Shown: positions 7,988 through 16,110, counted from the first letter of the stretch. The stretch: 40,659 bases of DNA from an uncultured Clostridium sp. (GCF_900547735.1 NZ_URHZ01000050.1:1-40659); one strand, 5' to 3'. The notes: generated by a model not told the origin, from the letters alone. Program-made: numbers and translations.

Positions 7988-8122
7988 ATGAAGATGACAT
8001 TTCAGCCTAAAACAAGACAGAGAGCGAAAGTTCACGGCTTCAGAGCTAGAATGAGCAGCGCAGGCGGAAGAAAGATTCTGGCTGCAAGAAGAGCAAAAGG
8101 AAGAGCAAGATTATCTGCTTAA
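7988..8122 (+). CDS. rpmH: 50S ribosomal protein L34
   Basis: A 44-aa protein beginning MKMTFQPKTRQRAKVHGF and continuing through the basic core RMSSAGGRKILAARRAKGR, the hallmark of bacterial L34, which binds 23S rRNA in the large subunit. The length is normal. AAGGAGGTG is placed 8-9 nt before the ATG. It is the first gene of the conserved rpmH-rnpA-yidD-yidC-jag order. In most Firmicutes dnaA lies divergently next to rpmH; here the neighbour is a sigma-54 activator gene transcribed towards rpmH, so the usual dnaA/oriC junction is missing. Confidence 0.97.
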   Translation: MKMTFQPKTRQRAKVHGFRARMSSAGGRKILAARRAKGRARLSA

Positions 8123-8130
8123 TGAACCAG

Positions 8131-8156
8131 GGCCGCAATTTTGATTGTGGCCTTTT
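8131..8156 (+). terminator. Attenuator-like hairpin between rpmH and rnpA
   Basis: GGCCGCAA (8131-8138) pairs with TTGTGGCC (8145-8152) through one G-U pair and is followed by TTTTGTTT. It is a short intrinsic terminator that probably lets much more rpmH than rnpA be made from the promoter at 7873-7901. Confidence 0.65.
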
Positions 8157-8182
8157 GTTTATTGAATATGAAAATATGAAAA

Positions 8183-8539
8183 ATGAAGAAATTTAATTCG
8201 ATTAAAAAAAACAACGATTTTCAGAAAGTGTACAGGACGGGGAGATCATTTGCCAACCGGCTTTTAATCATGTATGTAATGAAGGCGGAGAGGGAAGACA
8301 CAAGGATAGGAATATCCGTGAGTAAAAAGGTCGGGAACAGCGTTGTGCGCCATCATGTTACAAGACTCGTAAGAGAGAGCTACAGGCTCAACAAGAACAA
8401 AGTTAAGACAGGGTTAGACATCGTCGTTGTAGCGAGAGCTGCAGCAAAAGAATCAGATTTCAAAAAAATCGAAAGTGCATATATGCACTTGTGCGGACTT
8501 CATAACATATTAGAGAATCGAAGTGAGAATATTGATTAA
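8183..8539 (+). CDS. rnpA: Ribonuclease P protein component
   Basis: A 118-aa basic protein that partners the RNase P RNA in maturing tRNA 5' ends. It shows the N-terminal KKNNDFQKVYRTGRSFAN segment, RIGISVSKKVGNSVVRH and the helix RHHVTRLVRESYR, which is the position of the RNR signature (classically RNRxKR; here RHHVTR, a noticeable variation). An earlier ATG at 8168 runs into a stop, so 8183 is the start; there is no strong ribosome site, hinting at low translation. It follows the hairpin behind rpmH and overlaps yidD by 17 bp. Confidence 0.95.
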   Translation: MKKFNSIKKNNDFQKVYRTGRSFANRLLIMYVMKAEREDTRIGISVSKKVGNSVVRHHVTRLVRESYRLNKNKVKTGLDIVVVARAAAKESDFKKIESAYMHLCGLHNILENRSENID

Positions 8540-8744
8540 AAAGATCTTTATAATGATGATTCGGGGGTATCAGAAATTTATTTCCCCGCTTACAGGACCT
8601 CACTGCAAGTACACGCCTACCTGCTCTCAATACGCCATTGAGGCAGTACAGAAGTACGGCGCGTTTAAAGGTATGATTTTGGCCTGCAAAAGGATACTGA
8701 GATGTCATCCATTTGCAGAAGGCGGTTATGATCCAGTTCCGTAG
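8523..8744 (+). CDS. yidD: Membrane protein insertion efficiency factor YidD
   Basis: A 73-aa protein of the YidD family, which assists YidC in membrane insertion. Recognisable are the amphipathic N-terminus, RGYQKFISPLTGPHCKYTPT, CSQYAIEAVQKYGAFKG, and the cysteine-containing CHPFAEGGYDPVP end, which is diagnostic. The start is probably the GTG at 8523, inside the end of rnpA, indicating translational coupling. The gene lies between rnpA and yidC as in most bacteria. Confidence 0.95.
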   Translation: MRILIKKIFIMMIRGYQKFISPLTGPHCKYTPTCSQYAIEAVQKYGAFKGMILACKRILRCHPFAEGGYDPVP

Positions 8745-8763
8745 AGGATGAGGAGGTAATTCA

Positions 8764-10008
8764 TTGGAATTTATAGTAGCTACTAAGGCGGGGTCCATCA
8801 TGGGGCCGATTATCAGCCTGTTTGGGTACATCATGGACTTTCTGTTTCGGATCACCAGTTCTTTTGGTATCTTAAATCTCGGTCTTTGTATTATCCTTTT
8901 TACAATTATCACAAAATTGCTTTTATTTCCGCTGACGATTAAGCAGCAGAAATCGTCAAAACTGATGTCTCTTATGAATCCTGAAATTCAGGCGGTTCAG
9001 AAGAGGTACAAGGGTAAAACAGATCAGACATCCATGGCAAAGCAGCAGGTGGAGATGCAGGCCATCTATGAGAAATATGGTTCCAGTCCGACCGCGGGCT
9101 GTCTTCCCATGTTAATCCAGTTTCCAATCATCATTGCATTATACCGTGTTATCTATAATATTCCCGCCTATGTTCCGTCGGTAAGGGTATTCTTTGATAA
9201 CGTAGTGGAACCGCTGCAGAAACAGCCTGATTTTATTAACAAGATTTCAGAAATCGCCAGCGGCTATGGTTTGGCAATTGATAAAATAGACTATACAAAT
9301 GCAGATAAGGTCGTAGATTTATTATATAAATTTACACCCGCCAACTGGCAGCACCTCGGAGAATTATTCCCACAGATTTCAACTGTTATTGCCGACAATG
9401 CAGGCAAGATTGAGCAGATGAACTCCTTCCTGGGAATCAACCTGGCAACACAGCCGTTTACGGGATTCACCAACATTACAATTGCATGGCTTATCCCAAT
9501 CCTGGCAGGCCTTACACAGTGGTTCTCCACAAAACTTATGAACACCAACCAGCAGATGGATCCTGATGCGCCTGGTGCACAGACAATGAATACGATGATG
9601 ATGACAATGCCTCTGGTATCCGTATTCTTCTGTTTCACTTTCCCGGCAGCAATCGGTATTTACTGGGTAGTGCAGGGTGCATTCCAGATTGTACAGCAGT
9701 TAGCTGTAAATGCTTACATGAATAAAGTGGATATGGACGAGCTCATCCAGAAGAATGTTGAGAAGATGAATAAGAAGCGCGCCAAAAAGGGACTTCCTCC
9801 GGCAAAGGTGAACCAGAATGCCAGCGTTAATCTTAAGAATATCCAGGCTCAGACAGAAAAAGAAGAAGCAATCAGACAGGAAAAAATGTCAAAGACCGAC
9901 AAACTGGTGAAGGAGTCAACGGAGTATTACAACTCCGATCCGAAACCGGGCAGCCTTGCATCCAAGGCAAAAATGGTGCAGAAGTATAACGAGAAGCACA
10001 ACAAGTAG
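8764..10008 (+). CDS. yidC: Membrane protein insertase YidC (YidC/Oxa1 family)
   Basis: A 414-aa polytopic insertase for membrane proteins, alone or with SecYEG. The 60KD_IMP domain is evident: a first core helix IILFTIITKLLLFPLTIKQQ, in which a lysine occupies the site of the groove's functional positive charge, then a cytoplasmic coiled hairpin (NPEIQAVQKRYKG, residues about 70-85), SPTAGCLPMLIQFPIIIALYRVIY, LAGLTQWFSTKLM, and the final core helices around PLVSVFFCFTFPAAIGIYWV. The tail is long and charged. A roughly 90-residue periplasmic insert lies between helices 2 and 3. The start codon is TTG, with GAGGAGGT placed well before it. No lipobox is seen, unlike many Gram-positive YidC proteins. 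Confidence 0.95.
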   Translation: MEFIVATKAGSIMGPIISLFGYIMDFLFRITSSFGILNLGLCIILFTIITKLLLFPLTIKQQKSSKLMSLMNPEIQAVQKRYKGKTDQTSMAKQQVEMQAIYEKYGSSPTAGCLPMLIQFPIIIALYRVIYNIPAYVPSVRVFFDNVVEPLQKQPDFINKISEIASGYGLAIDKIDYTNADKVVDLLYKFTPANWQHLGELFPQISTVIADNAGKIEQMNSFLGINLATQPFTGFTNITIAWLIPILAGLTQWFSTKLMNTNQQMDPDAPGAQTMNTMMMTMPLVSVFFCFTFPAAIGIYWVVQGAFQIVQQLAVNAYMNKVDMDELIQKNVEKMNKKRAKKGLPPAKVNQNASVNLKNIQAQTEKEEAIRQEKMSKTDKLVKESTEYYNSDPKPGSLASKAKMVQKYNEKHNK

Positions 10009-10020
10009 GAGGGGTGCCGT

Positions 10021-10725
10021 ATGGATATGATAACAGTTACCGCAAAAACAGTAGATGAAGCAGTGACAAAAGCACTGATTGAACTTGAAACAACCAGCGA
10101 TAAGTTAACATATGAGGTAGTTGAAAAGGGAAGTGCAGGGTTCCTCGGCATCGGTTCCAAACCGGCCATTATCCGTGCAAAGAAGAAGGAAACACTTCAG
10201 GATAAAGCGATTGAATTCCTTGAGCAGGTATTTGACGCAATGAATATGGCGGTTGATATCAGCGTAGAGTACAACGAGACGGAAAAAGAGATGAATGTGA
10301 ATCTGAAGGGTGAGGATATGGGCATCCTGATCGGTAAGAGAGGACAGACTCTTGATTCCTTACAGTATCTTGTAAGCCTTGTTGTAAATAAATCCACCGG
10401 TGACTATATCCGTGTAAAACTGGACACGGAGAATTACCGTGAGAGAAGAAAAGAAACGCTGGAGACTCTTGCTAAGAATATTGCCTATAAAGTGAAAAGG
10501 ACAAAACGTTCCGTATCTCTGGAGCCGATGAATCCTTATGAGAGACGTATCATTCATGCCGCTCTTCAGAACGACAAATATGTTGTGACGAGAAGCGACG
10601 GGGAAGAGCCGTTCAGACATGTTATTATTTCTTTAAAGAGAGAAAACAGAAGAGATAGAAATGACAGATATGACAGAAGCGACAGAAATGAAAGACCAGA
10701 CAGAACTGACAGAAGTGAAAAGTAA
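10021..10725 (+). CDS. jag: RNA-binding protein KhpB (Jag/EloR)
   Basis: A 234-aa RNA-binding protein. Residues 1-50 are the Jag_N domain (VTAKTVDEAVTKALIEL, GSAGFLGIGSKPA). A KH domain follows (about 70-150; GEDMGILIGKRGQTLDSLQ contains the GxxG loop as GKRG), then an R3H domain (about 150-210; the RRKETLETLAKNIAYK helix and EPMNPYERRIIHAALQ). In related Firmicutes KhpB, with KhpA, is a global RNA-binding protein tied to cell elongation. The last 30 residues are a low-complexity Arg/Asp tail built on DRN/DRS steps, which may extend RNA binding. It directly follows yidC (12 bp) and ends at a clear terminator. Confidence 0.93.
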   Translation: MDMITVTAKTVDEAVTKALIELETTSDKLTYEVVEKGSAGFLGIGSKPAIIRAKKKETLQDKAIEFLEQVFDAMNMAVDISVEYNETEKEMNVNLKGEDMGILIGKRGQTLDSLQYLVSLVVNKSTGDYIRVKLDTENYRERRKETLETLAKNIAYKVKRTKRSVSLEPMNPYERRIIHAALQNDKYVVTRSDGEEPFRHVIISLKRENRRDRNDRYDRSDRNERPDRTDRSEK

Positions 10726-10742
10726 GTTATAAGCTGTGATAT

Positions 10743-10799
10743 AAAAAATGTTCAAATAGATGTCTTTTTACAAAAAAGCCCCTGTTTGAACATTTTTTT
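10743..10799 (+). terminator. Terminator after jag
   Basis: A perfect 14-bp stem, AAAAAATGTTCAAA (10743-10756) with its complement (10785-10798), runs into T7. The loop is 28 nt. It ends the rpmH-jag transcription unit. Confidence 0.8.
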
Positions 10800-10827
10800 A
10801 AATCAGAATATAATCAGAATCAAAGTA

Positions 10828-10872
10828 AAGATATAAAGCAAGGATATAAAGTAAGGATATAAAGTAAGGATT
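10828..10872. repeat. 13-bp tandem repeat
   Basis: About 3.4 head-to-tail units of AGGATATAAAGTA (10828-10840 with two changes, 10841-10853, 10854-10866, then a partial unit). It lies in the jag-mnmE gap. AT-rich units resembling -10 boxes could affect mnmE transcription, but no function is shown. Confidence 0.7.
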
Positions 10873-10921
10873 TAATTTCGGCAGCTTCTAAAACCCAGTA
10901 AAAAATCGAGGAATGAAAAAT

Positions 10922-12301
10922 ATGATGACTTCAGATACAATAGCCGCCATTGCGACGGCGCTTACAAATTCGGGAATTGGTATCATAAGAGTCAGCGGAA
11001 ATGAAGCATTTGATATAGTAGATAAAATATTCCGCCCCAAGAATGAAAAGAAAAAATTAAAAGAGGAAAAAACATATACCGTCCACTATGGCCACATCTG
11101 CGACGGTGATGAGATAATAGATGAAGTTCTTGCGATTGTAATGAGAGGACCGCACAGCTACACGGCTGAAGATACGGTGGAGATAGACTGTCACGGCGGT
11201 GTCCTTGTTATGAAAAAAATATTGGAGACGGTAATCAAATACGGCGCCAGGATGGCAGAGCCGGGAGAGTTTACGAAACGCGCCTTTTTAAACGGCAGAA
11301 TTGATCTTTCCCAGGCCGAAGCGGTCATAGACGTCATCAATTCAAAAAATAATTATGCCCTGAAAAGCTCGGTCAGCCAGCTCAGCGGCTCGATGTCGAA
11401 GAAAGTGAAGGAACTCAGGGAGAAACTTCTTTATGAGATTGCCTTTATCGAATCGGCGCTGGATGATCCGGAACATATTTCCCTGGAGGGATATCCGGAA
11501 AAACTGAAAAAAACGGTTACAGACCTGGAGGGAGAGCTTCATAAAGCGCTTTCCTCATTTGACAGCGGCAGAGTTCTGGCCGAGGGGATCAGGACCGTAA
11601 TTCTCGGCAAGCCAAACGCCGGTAAATCCTCTCTGATGAACGTACTGGTAGGGGAGGAGAGGGCGATTGTGACAGATATAGCGGGAACGACCAGGGATAC
11701 TCTGGAGGAAAATATCCGCCTGCATGGAATCAGCCTGAATATTGTGGACACCGCGGGAATCCGTGACACAGAGGATGTCGTGGAGAAGATTGGAGTGGAC
11801 AGGGCCAGGGCCAATGCGGATGACGCAGACCTGATTATCTATGTCGTAGATGGTTCATGTCCTCTGGATGAAAATGATTATCAGATTATGGAGCTGATTA
11901 AAGGGCGCAAATCGATCGTTCTTTTAAATAAGACGGATCTCGAAACGGTTCTTACACCGGAGGAGGTTGAGAGTAGAACCGGCAGTGAGGTGATTGCCGT
12001 GTCGGCGAAGGAGCAGAGAGGGATCGACCTGCTGGAACAGAAGGTAAAAGATCTGTTTTTAAATGGTGAGATCGATTTTAATGATGAGCTCATGATCACG
12101 AATGTGAGACATAAAACTGCTATGAGCGAGGCGTTAAAGAGCCTCGAACTGGTGGAGCAGAGTATCGAGGATCAGATGCCGGAAGATTTCTATTCCATTG
12201 ATCTGATGAATGCCTATGAACAGCTTGGAACAATTGTGGGAGAGTCTCTGGAAGATGATTTGGTAAATGAGATCTTCAGCAAGTTCTGTATGGGGAAATA
12301 A
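10922..12301 (+). CDS. mnmE: tRNA uridine-5-carboxymethylaminomethyl modification GTPase
   Basis: A potassium-dependent GTPase that with MnmG makes the cmnm5/nm5 modification at wobble uridine 34. The N-terminal folate-binding domain starts DTIAAIATALTNSGIGIIRVSG. The inserted G domain shows G1 LGKPNAGKSS, G3 VDTAGIRDTED and G4 LLNKTD. The C-terminus ends FCMGK, the CxGK motif with the catalytic cysteine. The frame allows ATG at 10913, 10922 or 10925; GAGGA ends at 10912, abutting the first, so 10922 (9-nt spacing) is the best start. The gene is followed after 73 bp by mnmG, its partner. Confidence 0.96.
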   Translation: MMTSDTIAAIATALTNSGIGIIRVSGNEAFDIVDKIFRPKNEKKKLKEEKTYTVHYGHICDGDEIIDEVLAIVMRGPHSYTAEDTVEIDCHGGVLVMKKILETVIKYGARMAEPGEFTKRAFLNGRIDLSQAEAVIDVINSKNNYALKSSVSQLSGSMSKKVKELREKLLYEIAFIESALDDPEHISLEGYPEKLKKTVTDLEGELHKALSSFDSGRVLAEGIRTVILGKPNAGKSSLMNVLVGEERAIVTDIAGTTRDTLEENIRLHGISLNIVDTAGIRDTEDVVEKIGVDRARANADDADLIIYVVDGSCPLDENDYQIMELIKGRKSIVLLNKTDLETVLTPEEVESRTGSEVIAVSAKEQRGIDLLEQKVKDLFLNGEIDFNDELMITNVRHKTAMSEALKSLELVEQSIEDQMPEDFYSIDLMNAYEQLGTIVGESLEDDLVNEIFSKFCMGK

Positions 12302-12374
12302 AAGGATTTGACCGGGAAAGCAAATGTGGACGACAGAATTAAGAGACTGTTATTTATAGAAAAGAGGAAGTTAG

Positions 12375-14264
12375 ATGCCGTGTTTAACAGAAAATTATGA
12401 TATTGTGGTAGTAGGCGCCGGACATGCGGGATGCGAGGCCGCCCTCGCCGCGGCGAGACTTGGATTTGAGACAATTGTATTTACCGTAAGTGTGGACAGT
12501 ATTGCCCTGATGCCCTGCAATCCGAATATAGGAGGAAGTTCCAAAGGCCATCTTGTCAGGGAACTGGACGCCATGGGCGGAGAGATGGGAAAGACGATTG
12601 ACAAGACGTTTATCCAGTCGAAGATGCTCAACCAGTCTAAGGGACCTGCCGTGCATTCCCTGCGCGCCCAGGCGGACAAACAGGCATATACAAGACAGAT
12701 GAGAAATACGTTGGAAAACACGGATCATCTGACCGTCAGGCAGGGAGAGGTATGTGAGATTCTGGCCGAAGATGGTAAAATTCAGGGAGTTAAAACGTTT
12801 TCAGGGGCAACCTATTACTGTAAGGCCGTAATCCTGGCTACAGGTACATATCTCAGAGCCAGATGCATTTATGGGGATGTGAGCAACCCGACGGGGCCGA
12901 ACGGACTTCAGGCGGCCAACCATCTGACGGATTCGCTGAAGAGCCTGGGAATTGAGATGTACCGGTTTAAAACAGGTACACCGGCCAGAGTAGATAAGAG
13001 AAGTATCGACTTTTCAAAAATGGAAGAGCAGTTCGGGGATGAGAGAGTAGTGCCCTTTTCCTTCTCTACGGATCCGGAGTCCGTACAGAAAGAACAGGTT
13101 TCCTGCTGGCTTACTTATACAAATGACAGCACCCACGAGATTATAAGGGCAAATCTTGATCGGTCCCCACTTTTCTCCGGCGCGATCGAGGGAACAGGGC
13201 CGAGATACTGTCCGTCAATCGAGGACAAGGTGGTGAAATTTCCTGATAAGAACCGGCATCAGGTGTTTGTGGAGCCGGAAGGTCTTTATACAAATGAAAT
13301 GTATCTTGCAGGAATGTCCAGTTCCCTGCCTGAAGATGTCCAGTTTGCCATGTACCGGACCGTATCGGGACTTGAAAATGTCAAAATTGTTCGAAATGCT
13401 TATGCAATTGAGTATGATTGTATCAATTCCAGGCAGTTAAAGGCTTCACTGGAATTTAAAAAGATAGAAGGATTGTTCAGCGGCGGCCAGTTCAACGGCA
13501 GCTCCGGTTATGAGGAGGCCGCGGTTCAGGGATTCATGGCGGGTGTTAATGCAGCCAGAAAGCTTCAGGGAAAGGAACCAATCGTCCTTGATCGATCACA
13601 GGCATATATCGGTGTCCTGATCGATGACCTGGTGACAAAAGAGAGCCATGAGCCTTATCGTATGATGACTTCCAGGGCCGAGTACCGCCTGCTTCTGAGA
13701 CAGGATAATGCAGATCTGCGCCTGAGGGCCATTGGGCATGAAATAGGCCTTATAAACGATGAACAGTATGAGCGTGTCATCTGGAAGGAGAAAGCCATTG
13801 AGGAAGAAGTAAAACGGCTTGAAAAGAAAAGTATCGGTGCCACGAAAGAGGTTCAGGCCTTTCTGGAAAAGAATGGAAGCACGCTGTTAAAGACAGGTAC
13901 TACGCTTGCAGAACTGGTGCGCAGACCGGAACTTGACTATGTTATGTTAACTGAATTGGATCCCGACAGGGCGGAACTTCCGGACGACGTGGTACAGCAA
14001 ATTAATATTAATATCAAATACGACGGTTATATCCGCCGTCAGAAACAGCAGGTAACACAGTTTAAGAAGATGGAAGGCAAAAAGCTGGATGAGAACTTCG
14101 ATTATTCAGAGGTAAAGAGTCTGAGAAGAGAAGCGGTCCAGAAGCTGAATCTTTATAAACCGGCAAATATAGGCCAGGCATCCAGAATTTCAGGGGTTTC
14201 TCCTGCCGATATCTCGGTGCTGATGGTACACTTGGAGCAGATGAGATACCAGCGGGATAAATAG
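12375..14264 (+). CDS. mnmG: tRNA uridine-5-carboxymethylaminomethyl modification enzyme, FAD-binding subunit
   Basis: A 629-aa FAD- and NADH-dependent partner of MnmE. The Rossmann FAD-binding motif GAGHAGCEAALAAARLG lies at residues about 14-30, followed by the strongly conserved NPNIGGSSKGHLVRELDALG-like segment (here with DAMGG) and KGPAVHSLRAQADK. FSGGQFNGSSGYEEAAVQG, near residue 375, is the second FAD-contacting region, and the C-terminal helical domain (DISVLMVHL) binds MnmE/tRNA. The length is standard (about 620-630). GAGGAAG precedes the ATG by 6 nt. Confidence 0.97.
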   Translation: MPCLTENYDIVVVGAGHAGCEAALAAARLGFETIVFTVSVDSIALMPCNPNIGGSSKGHLVRELDAMGGEMGKTIDKTFIQSKMLNQSKGPAVHSLRAQADKQAYTRQMRNTLENTDHLTVRQGEVCEILAEDGKIQGVKTFSGATYYCKAVILATGTYLRARCIYGDVSNPTGPNGLQAANHLTDSLKSLGIEMYRFKTGTPARVDKRSIDFSKMEEQFGDERVVPFSFSTDPESVQKEQVSCWLTYTNDSTHEIIRANLDRSPLFSGAIEGTGPRYCPSIEDKVVKFPDKNRHQVFVEPEGLYTNEMYLAGMSSSLPEDVQFAMYRTVSGLENVKIVRNAYAIEYDCINSRQLKASLEFKKIEGLFSGGQFNGSSGYEEAAVQGFMAGVNAARKLQGKEPIVLDRSQAYIGVLIDDLVTKESHEPYRMMTSRAEYRLLLRQDNADLRLRAIGHEIGLINDEQYERVIWKEKAIEEEVKRLEKKSIGATKEVQAFLEKNGSTLLKTGTTLAELVRRPELDYVMLTELDPDRAELPDDVVQQININIKYDGYIRRQKQQVTQFKKMEGKKLDENFDYSEVKSLRREAVQKLNLYKPANIGQASRISGVSPADISVLMVHLEQMRYQRDK

Positions 14265-14303
14265 ATTGGGAAACGGTAAAAAGAAGGAAGCTGAGGATAT
14301 TAT

Positions 14304-15032
14304 ATGAAAGATAAATTTGCTGTCCAGTTGAAAGAGGAAGTCGGACAGATAGGGATCGAGCTGACCGATTATCAGATTGATCAGTTTTATGATTACTATG
14401 AACTGTTGATTCATTGGAATTCCATGGTGAATTTGACGGCTATTACACAGATGGAAGAGGTAGTGACAAAACATTTTGTGGATAGTCTTACTTTGAAAAA
14501 AATAATTGTGGATATCGATCAGAAACCGCTCAAATTGATCGATGTTGGGACGGGAGCCGGTTTCCCCGGAATTCCACTAAAAATTGTTTTTCCGGAGCTG
14601 GAGGTAACACTCCTGGATTCACTTAATAAAAGAGTGAAGTTTCTCAATGAAGTGATAGAGAATTTGCAATTAAAGGGAATTACTGCCGTACACGGCAGAG
14701 CAGAAGATATGGGGCGTGATAAAGTTTCACGTGAAACATATGATCTCTGTGTATCCAGGGCGGTAGCGAATTTGGCCACATTATCGGAGTATTGTATGCC
14801 GTTTGTAAAAACCGGCGGCTACTTTACTCCTTATAAATCGGGAAAACTGGAAGAGGAACTGGAAAATGGAAAAGGGGCAGTCAGAAAGCTGAATGGCGAG
14901 ATAGAAGATATTCTTACCTTTACACTGCCGAATGCCGATGAACGTTGCCTTGTTAAAATTCGGAAGACCGGAATTATGAGTAAGAAGTATCCCAGAAAAG
15001 CAGGAATGCCTTCGAAGGAACCGTTGAAATAA
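14304..15032 (+). CDS. rsmG: 16S rRNA (guanine527-N7)-methyltransferase
   Basis: A 242-aa SAM-dependent methyltransferase (formerly GidB) that modifies G527 of 16S rRNA. The N-terminal helix HWNSMVNLTAI, the SAM-binding loop LIDVGTGAGFPGIPLKI (about residues 75-91) and VSRAVANLATLSEY are characteristic. It has the normal length and position after mnmG. A parS site lies inside the coding sequence at 14723-14738, encoding part of the KVSRET stretch. A terminator follows at 15091-15127. Confidence 0.96.
   Translation: MKDKFAVQLKEEVGQIGIELTDYQIDQFYDYYELLIHWNSMVNLTAITQMEEVVTKHFVDSLTLKKIIVDIDQKPLKLIDVGTGAGFPGIPLKIVFPELEVTLLDSLNKRVKFLNEVIENLQLKGITAVHGRAEDMGRDKVSRETYDLCVSRAVANLATLSEYCMPFVKTGGYFTPYKSGKLEEELENGKGAVRKLNGEIEDILTFTLPNADERCLVKIRKTGIMSKKYPRKAGMPSKEPLK
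14723..14738. promoter_or_regulatory. parS site inside rsmG
   Basis: AGTTTCACGTGAAACA matches the ParB-binding parS consensus TGTTTCACGTGAAACA at 15 of 16 positions. It is intragenic in rsmG, 3 kb upstream of parA/parB. Confidence 0.85.
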
Positions 15033-15090
15033 GAGAGTTGGCGATATCGAAATGTAATAATAAAAGTTCATGATAAAAATAGTGACGACT

Positions 15091-15127
15091 AAAAGGAGAG
15101 CAGAAAAGAAAAACTGCCTCCTTTTAT
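15091..15127 (+). terminator. Terminator after rsmG
   Basis: AAAAGGAGAGCAG (15091-15103) pairs with CTGCCTCCTTTT (15114-15125) with a single bulged base. An A-rich loop and trailing T-rich sequence complete an intrinsic terminator. Confidence 0.75.
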
Positions 15128-15141
15128 TTATGGTAACCGAA

Positions 15142-15318
15142 ATTCAAGAGTTGCTGTTCACAGGCAGTATTCCGCGAGGTGTTTTTTGTGAGTGGAGCAA
15201 AGCGAAAGTCACAGAAAACCCGAGGGTTACGGCGCGAAACGGTGCTTTTTGCCGTTTCTGTGCATCGCGAAGCGTGTTGCTGGGCACGGAGTGAACAGTA
15301 ACATTCAAGAAGCTGCTG
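15142..15318. repeat. Palindromic repeat element with 12-bp inverted ends
   Basis: GTTGCTGTTCAC (15150-15161) and its near-perfect complement GTGAACAGTAAC (15291-15302) bound a 153-bp, GC-richer segment. It contains nested hairpins, including GAAACGG/CCGTTTC around a TGCTTTTTG loop. Near-identical ATTCAAGA(G/A)-TTGCTG/GCTGCTG sequences lie at both outer edges (15142-15156 and 15303-15318), like diverged direct repeats. An open frame of 74 codons spans it but has no ribosome site. It looks like a MITE-like or structured interspersed element, unrelated in sequence to the one at 425-690. Confidence 0.6.
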
Positions 15319-15487
15319 AGATATGAGGCGATATTTATTGATTGTATTTATTAGAAAAATTGGATAAAATAGCGGTAAGGTATTATTTGTATATGGATTT
15401 TATAGTTAAATGCCAGGTTTAGCAGTATTAAGTCAATAAGTACAATATCACAAGCCGGTTAAAAAGCGGAGCAGAGAGGAAAATAAT

Positions 15488-16030
15488 ATGTCGCAGAAAA
15501 AAGCCGATGTAGTAATAAGAGTTGTAACAGAAAATGATTACAGTGAAATATATGATTTTGTAGAGACTGCATTTAAGACAGCAGAAGTCAGTGACGGTAC
15601 GGAACAGGATTTTGTGCTTGAACTGAGAAAAGGAGCCTATCTGCCGGAACTGGAACTCGTGATGGTGGACGAGACAGGAATTATCGGTCATGTCATGTTT
15701 ACAGAGCAGAAAGTGAATGTTACGGATAAGAGTGGGGTAGAGTCTGTGTTTACCGGCCTACTTGTTGCTCCGTTGTCTGTAAAGTTGGAATACAGAAGCA
15801 AAGGCGTCGGTGCAGCATTAATGAATGAAGGATTTAAACGGGCGCTGGAGAAGGGATATAAGGCCGCCTTTTTGGTGGGAAATCCCGAATATTATAAACG
15901 GTTTGGATTTAAAGAAACGGGATGCTATGGAATAAAAAATGATTCTGAAATACCGGATCGGTTTGTACTGGGATGTGAGATAGTAGCAGATTCATTAGCG
16001 GGCTTGACCGGCAGTATAAAAATTGTCTAA
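15488..16030 (+). CDS. GNAT family N-acetyltransferase (YhbS-like)
   Basis: A 180-aa acetyltransferase of the YhbS-type GNAT group. An N-terminal VIRVVTENDYSEIYDFVETAF, the central strands ELVMVDETGIIGHVMFTE and TGLLVAPLSV, the acetyl-CoA pyrophosphate loop RSKGVGAALM (Q/RxxGxG/A), and the C-terminal GNPEYYKRFGF are all present. These enzymes transfer acetyl groups from acetyl-CoA to small-molecule or protein amines; the substrate is unknown. GCAGAGAGGA precedes the ATG. It is monocistronic, bounded by the repeat element on the left and a palindromic terminator on the right. Confidence 0.9.
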   Translation: MSQKKADVVIRVVTENDYSEIYDFVETAFKTAEVSDGTEQDFVLELRKGAYLPELELVMVDETGIIGHVMFTEQKVNVTDKSGVESVFTGLLVAPLSVKLEYRSKGVGAALMNEGFKRALEKGYKAAFLVGNPEYYKRFGFKETGCYGIKNDSEIPDRFVLGCEIVADSLAGLTGSIKIV

Positions 16031-16053
16031 AAGCTTGGTGTTAAATCTATAAG

Positions 16054-16103
16054 AAAAAAGAGAGGGGTAATGTTTCACGTGAAACATTACCCCTCTCTTT
16101 TTT
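16054..16103. terminator. 50-bp perfect palindrome: parS site embedded in a bidirectional terminator
   Basis: The perfect parS sequence TGTTTCACGTGAAACA occupies 16071-16086. Its symmetry is extended without a mismatch for 17 more bases on each side (GGGGTAA, AGAGA and an A/T run). The RNA from either strand would form a 25-bp stem ending in a U tract, so the site should end both the GNAT gene (plus) and the alpha/beta hydrolase gene (minus) while also binding ParB as DNA. Confidence 0.85.
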
Positions 16104-16110
16104 TCCCAAT

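Noticed and set aside
15070..15294. 74-codon open frame as a small gene
   Set aside because: It spans the rsmG terminator and the palindromic element and has no ribosome site.
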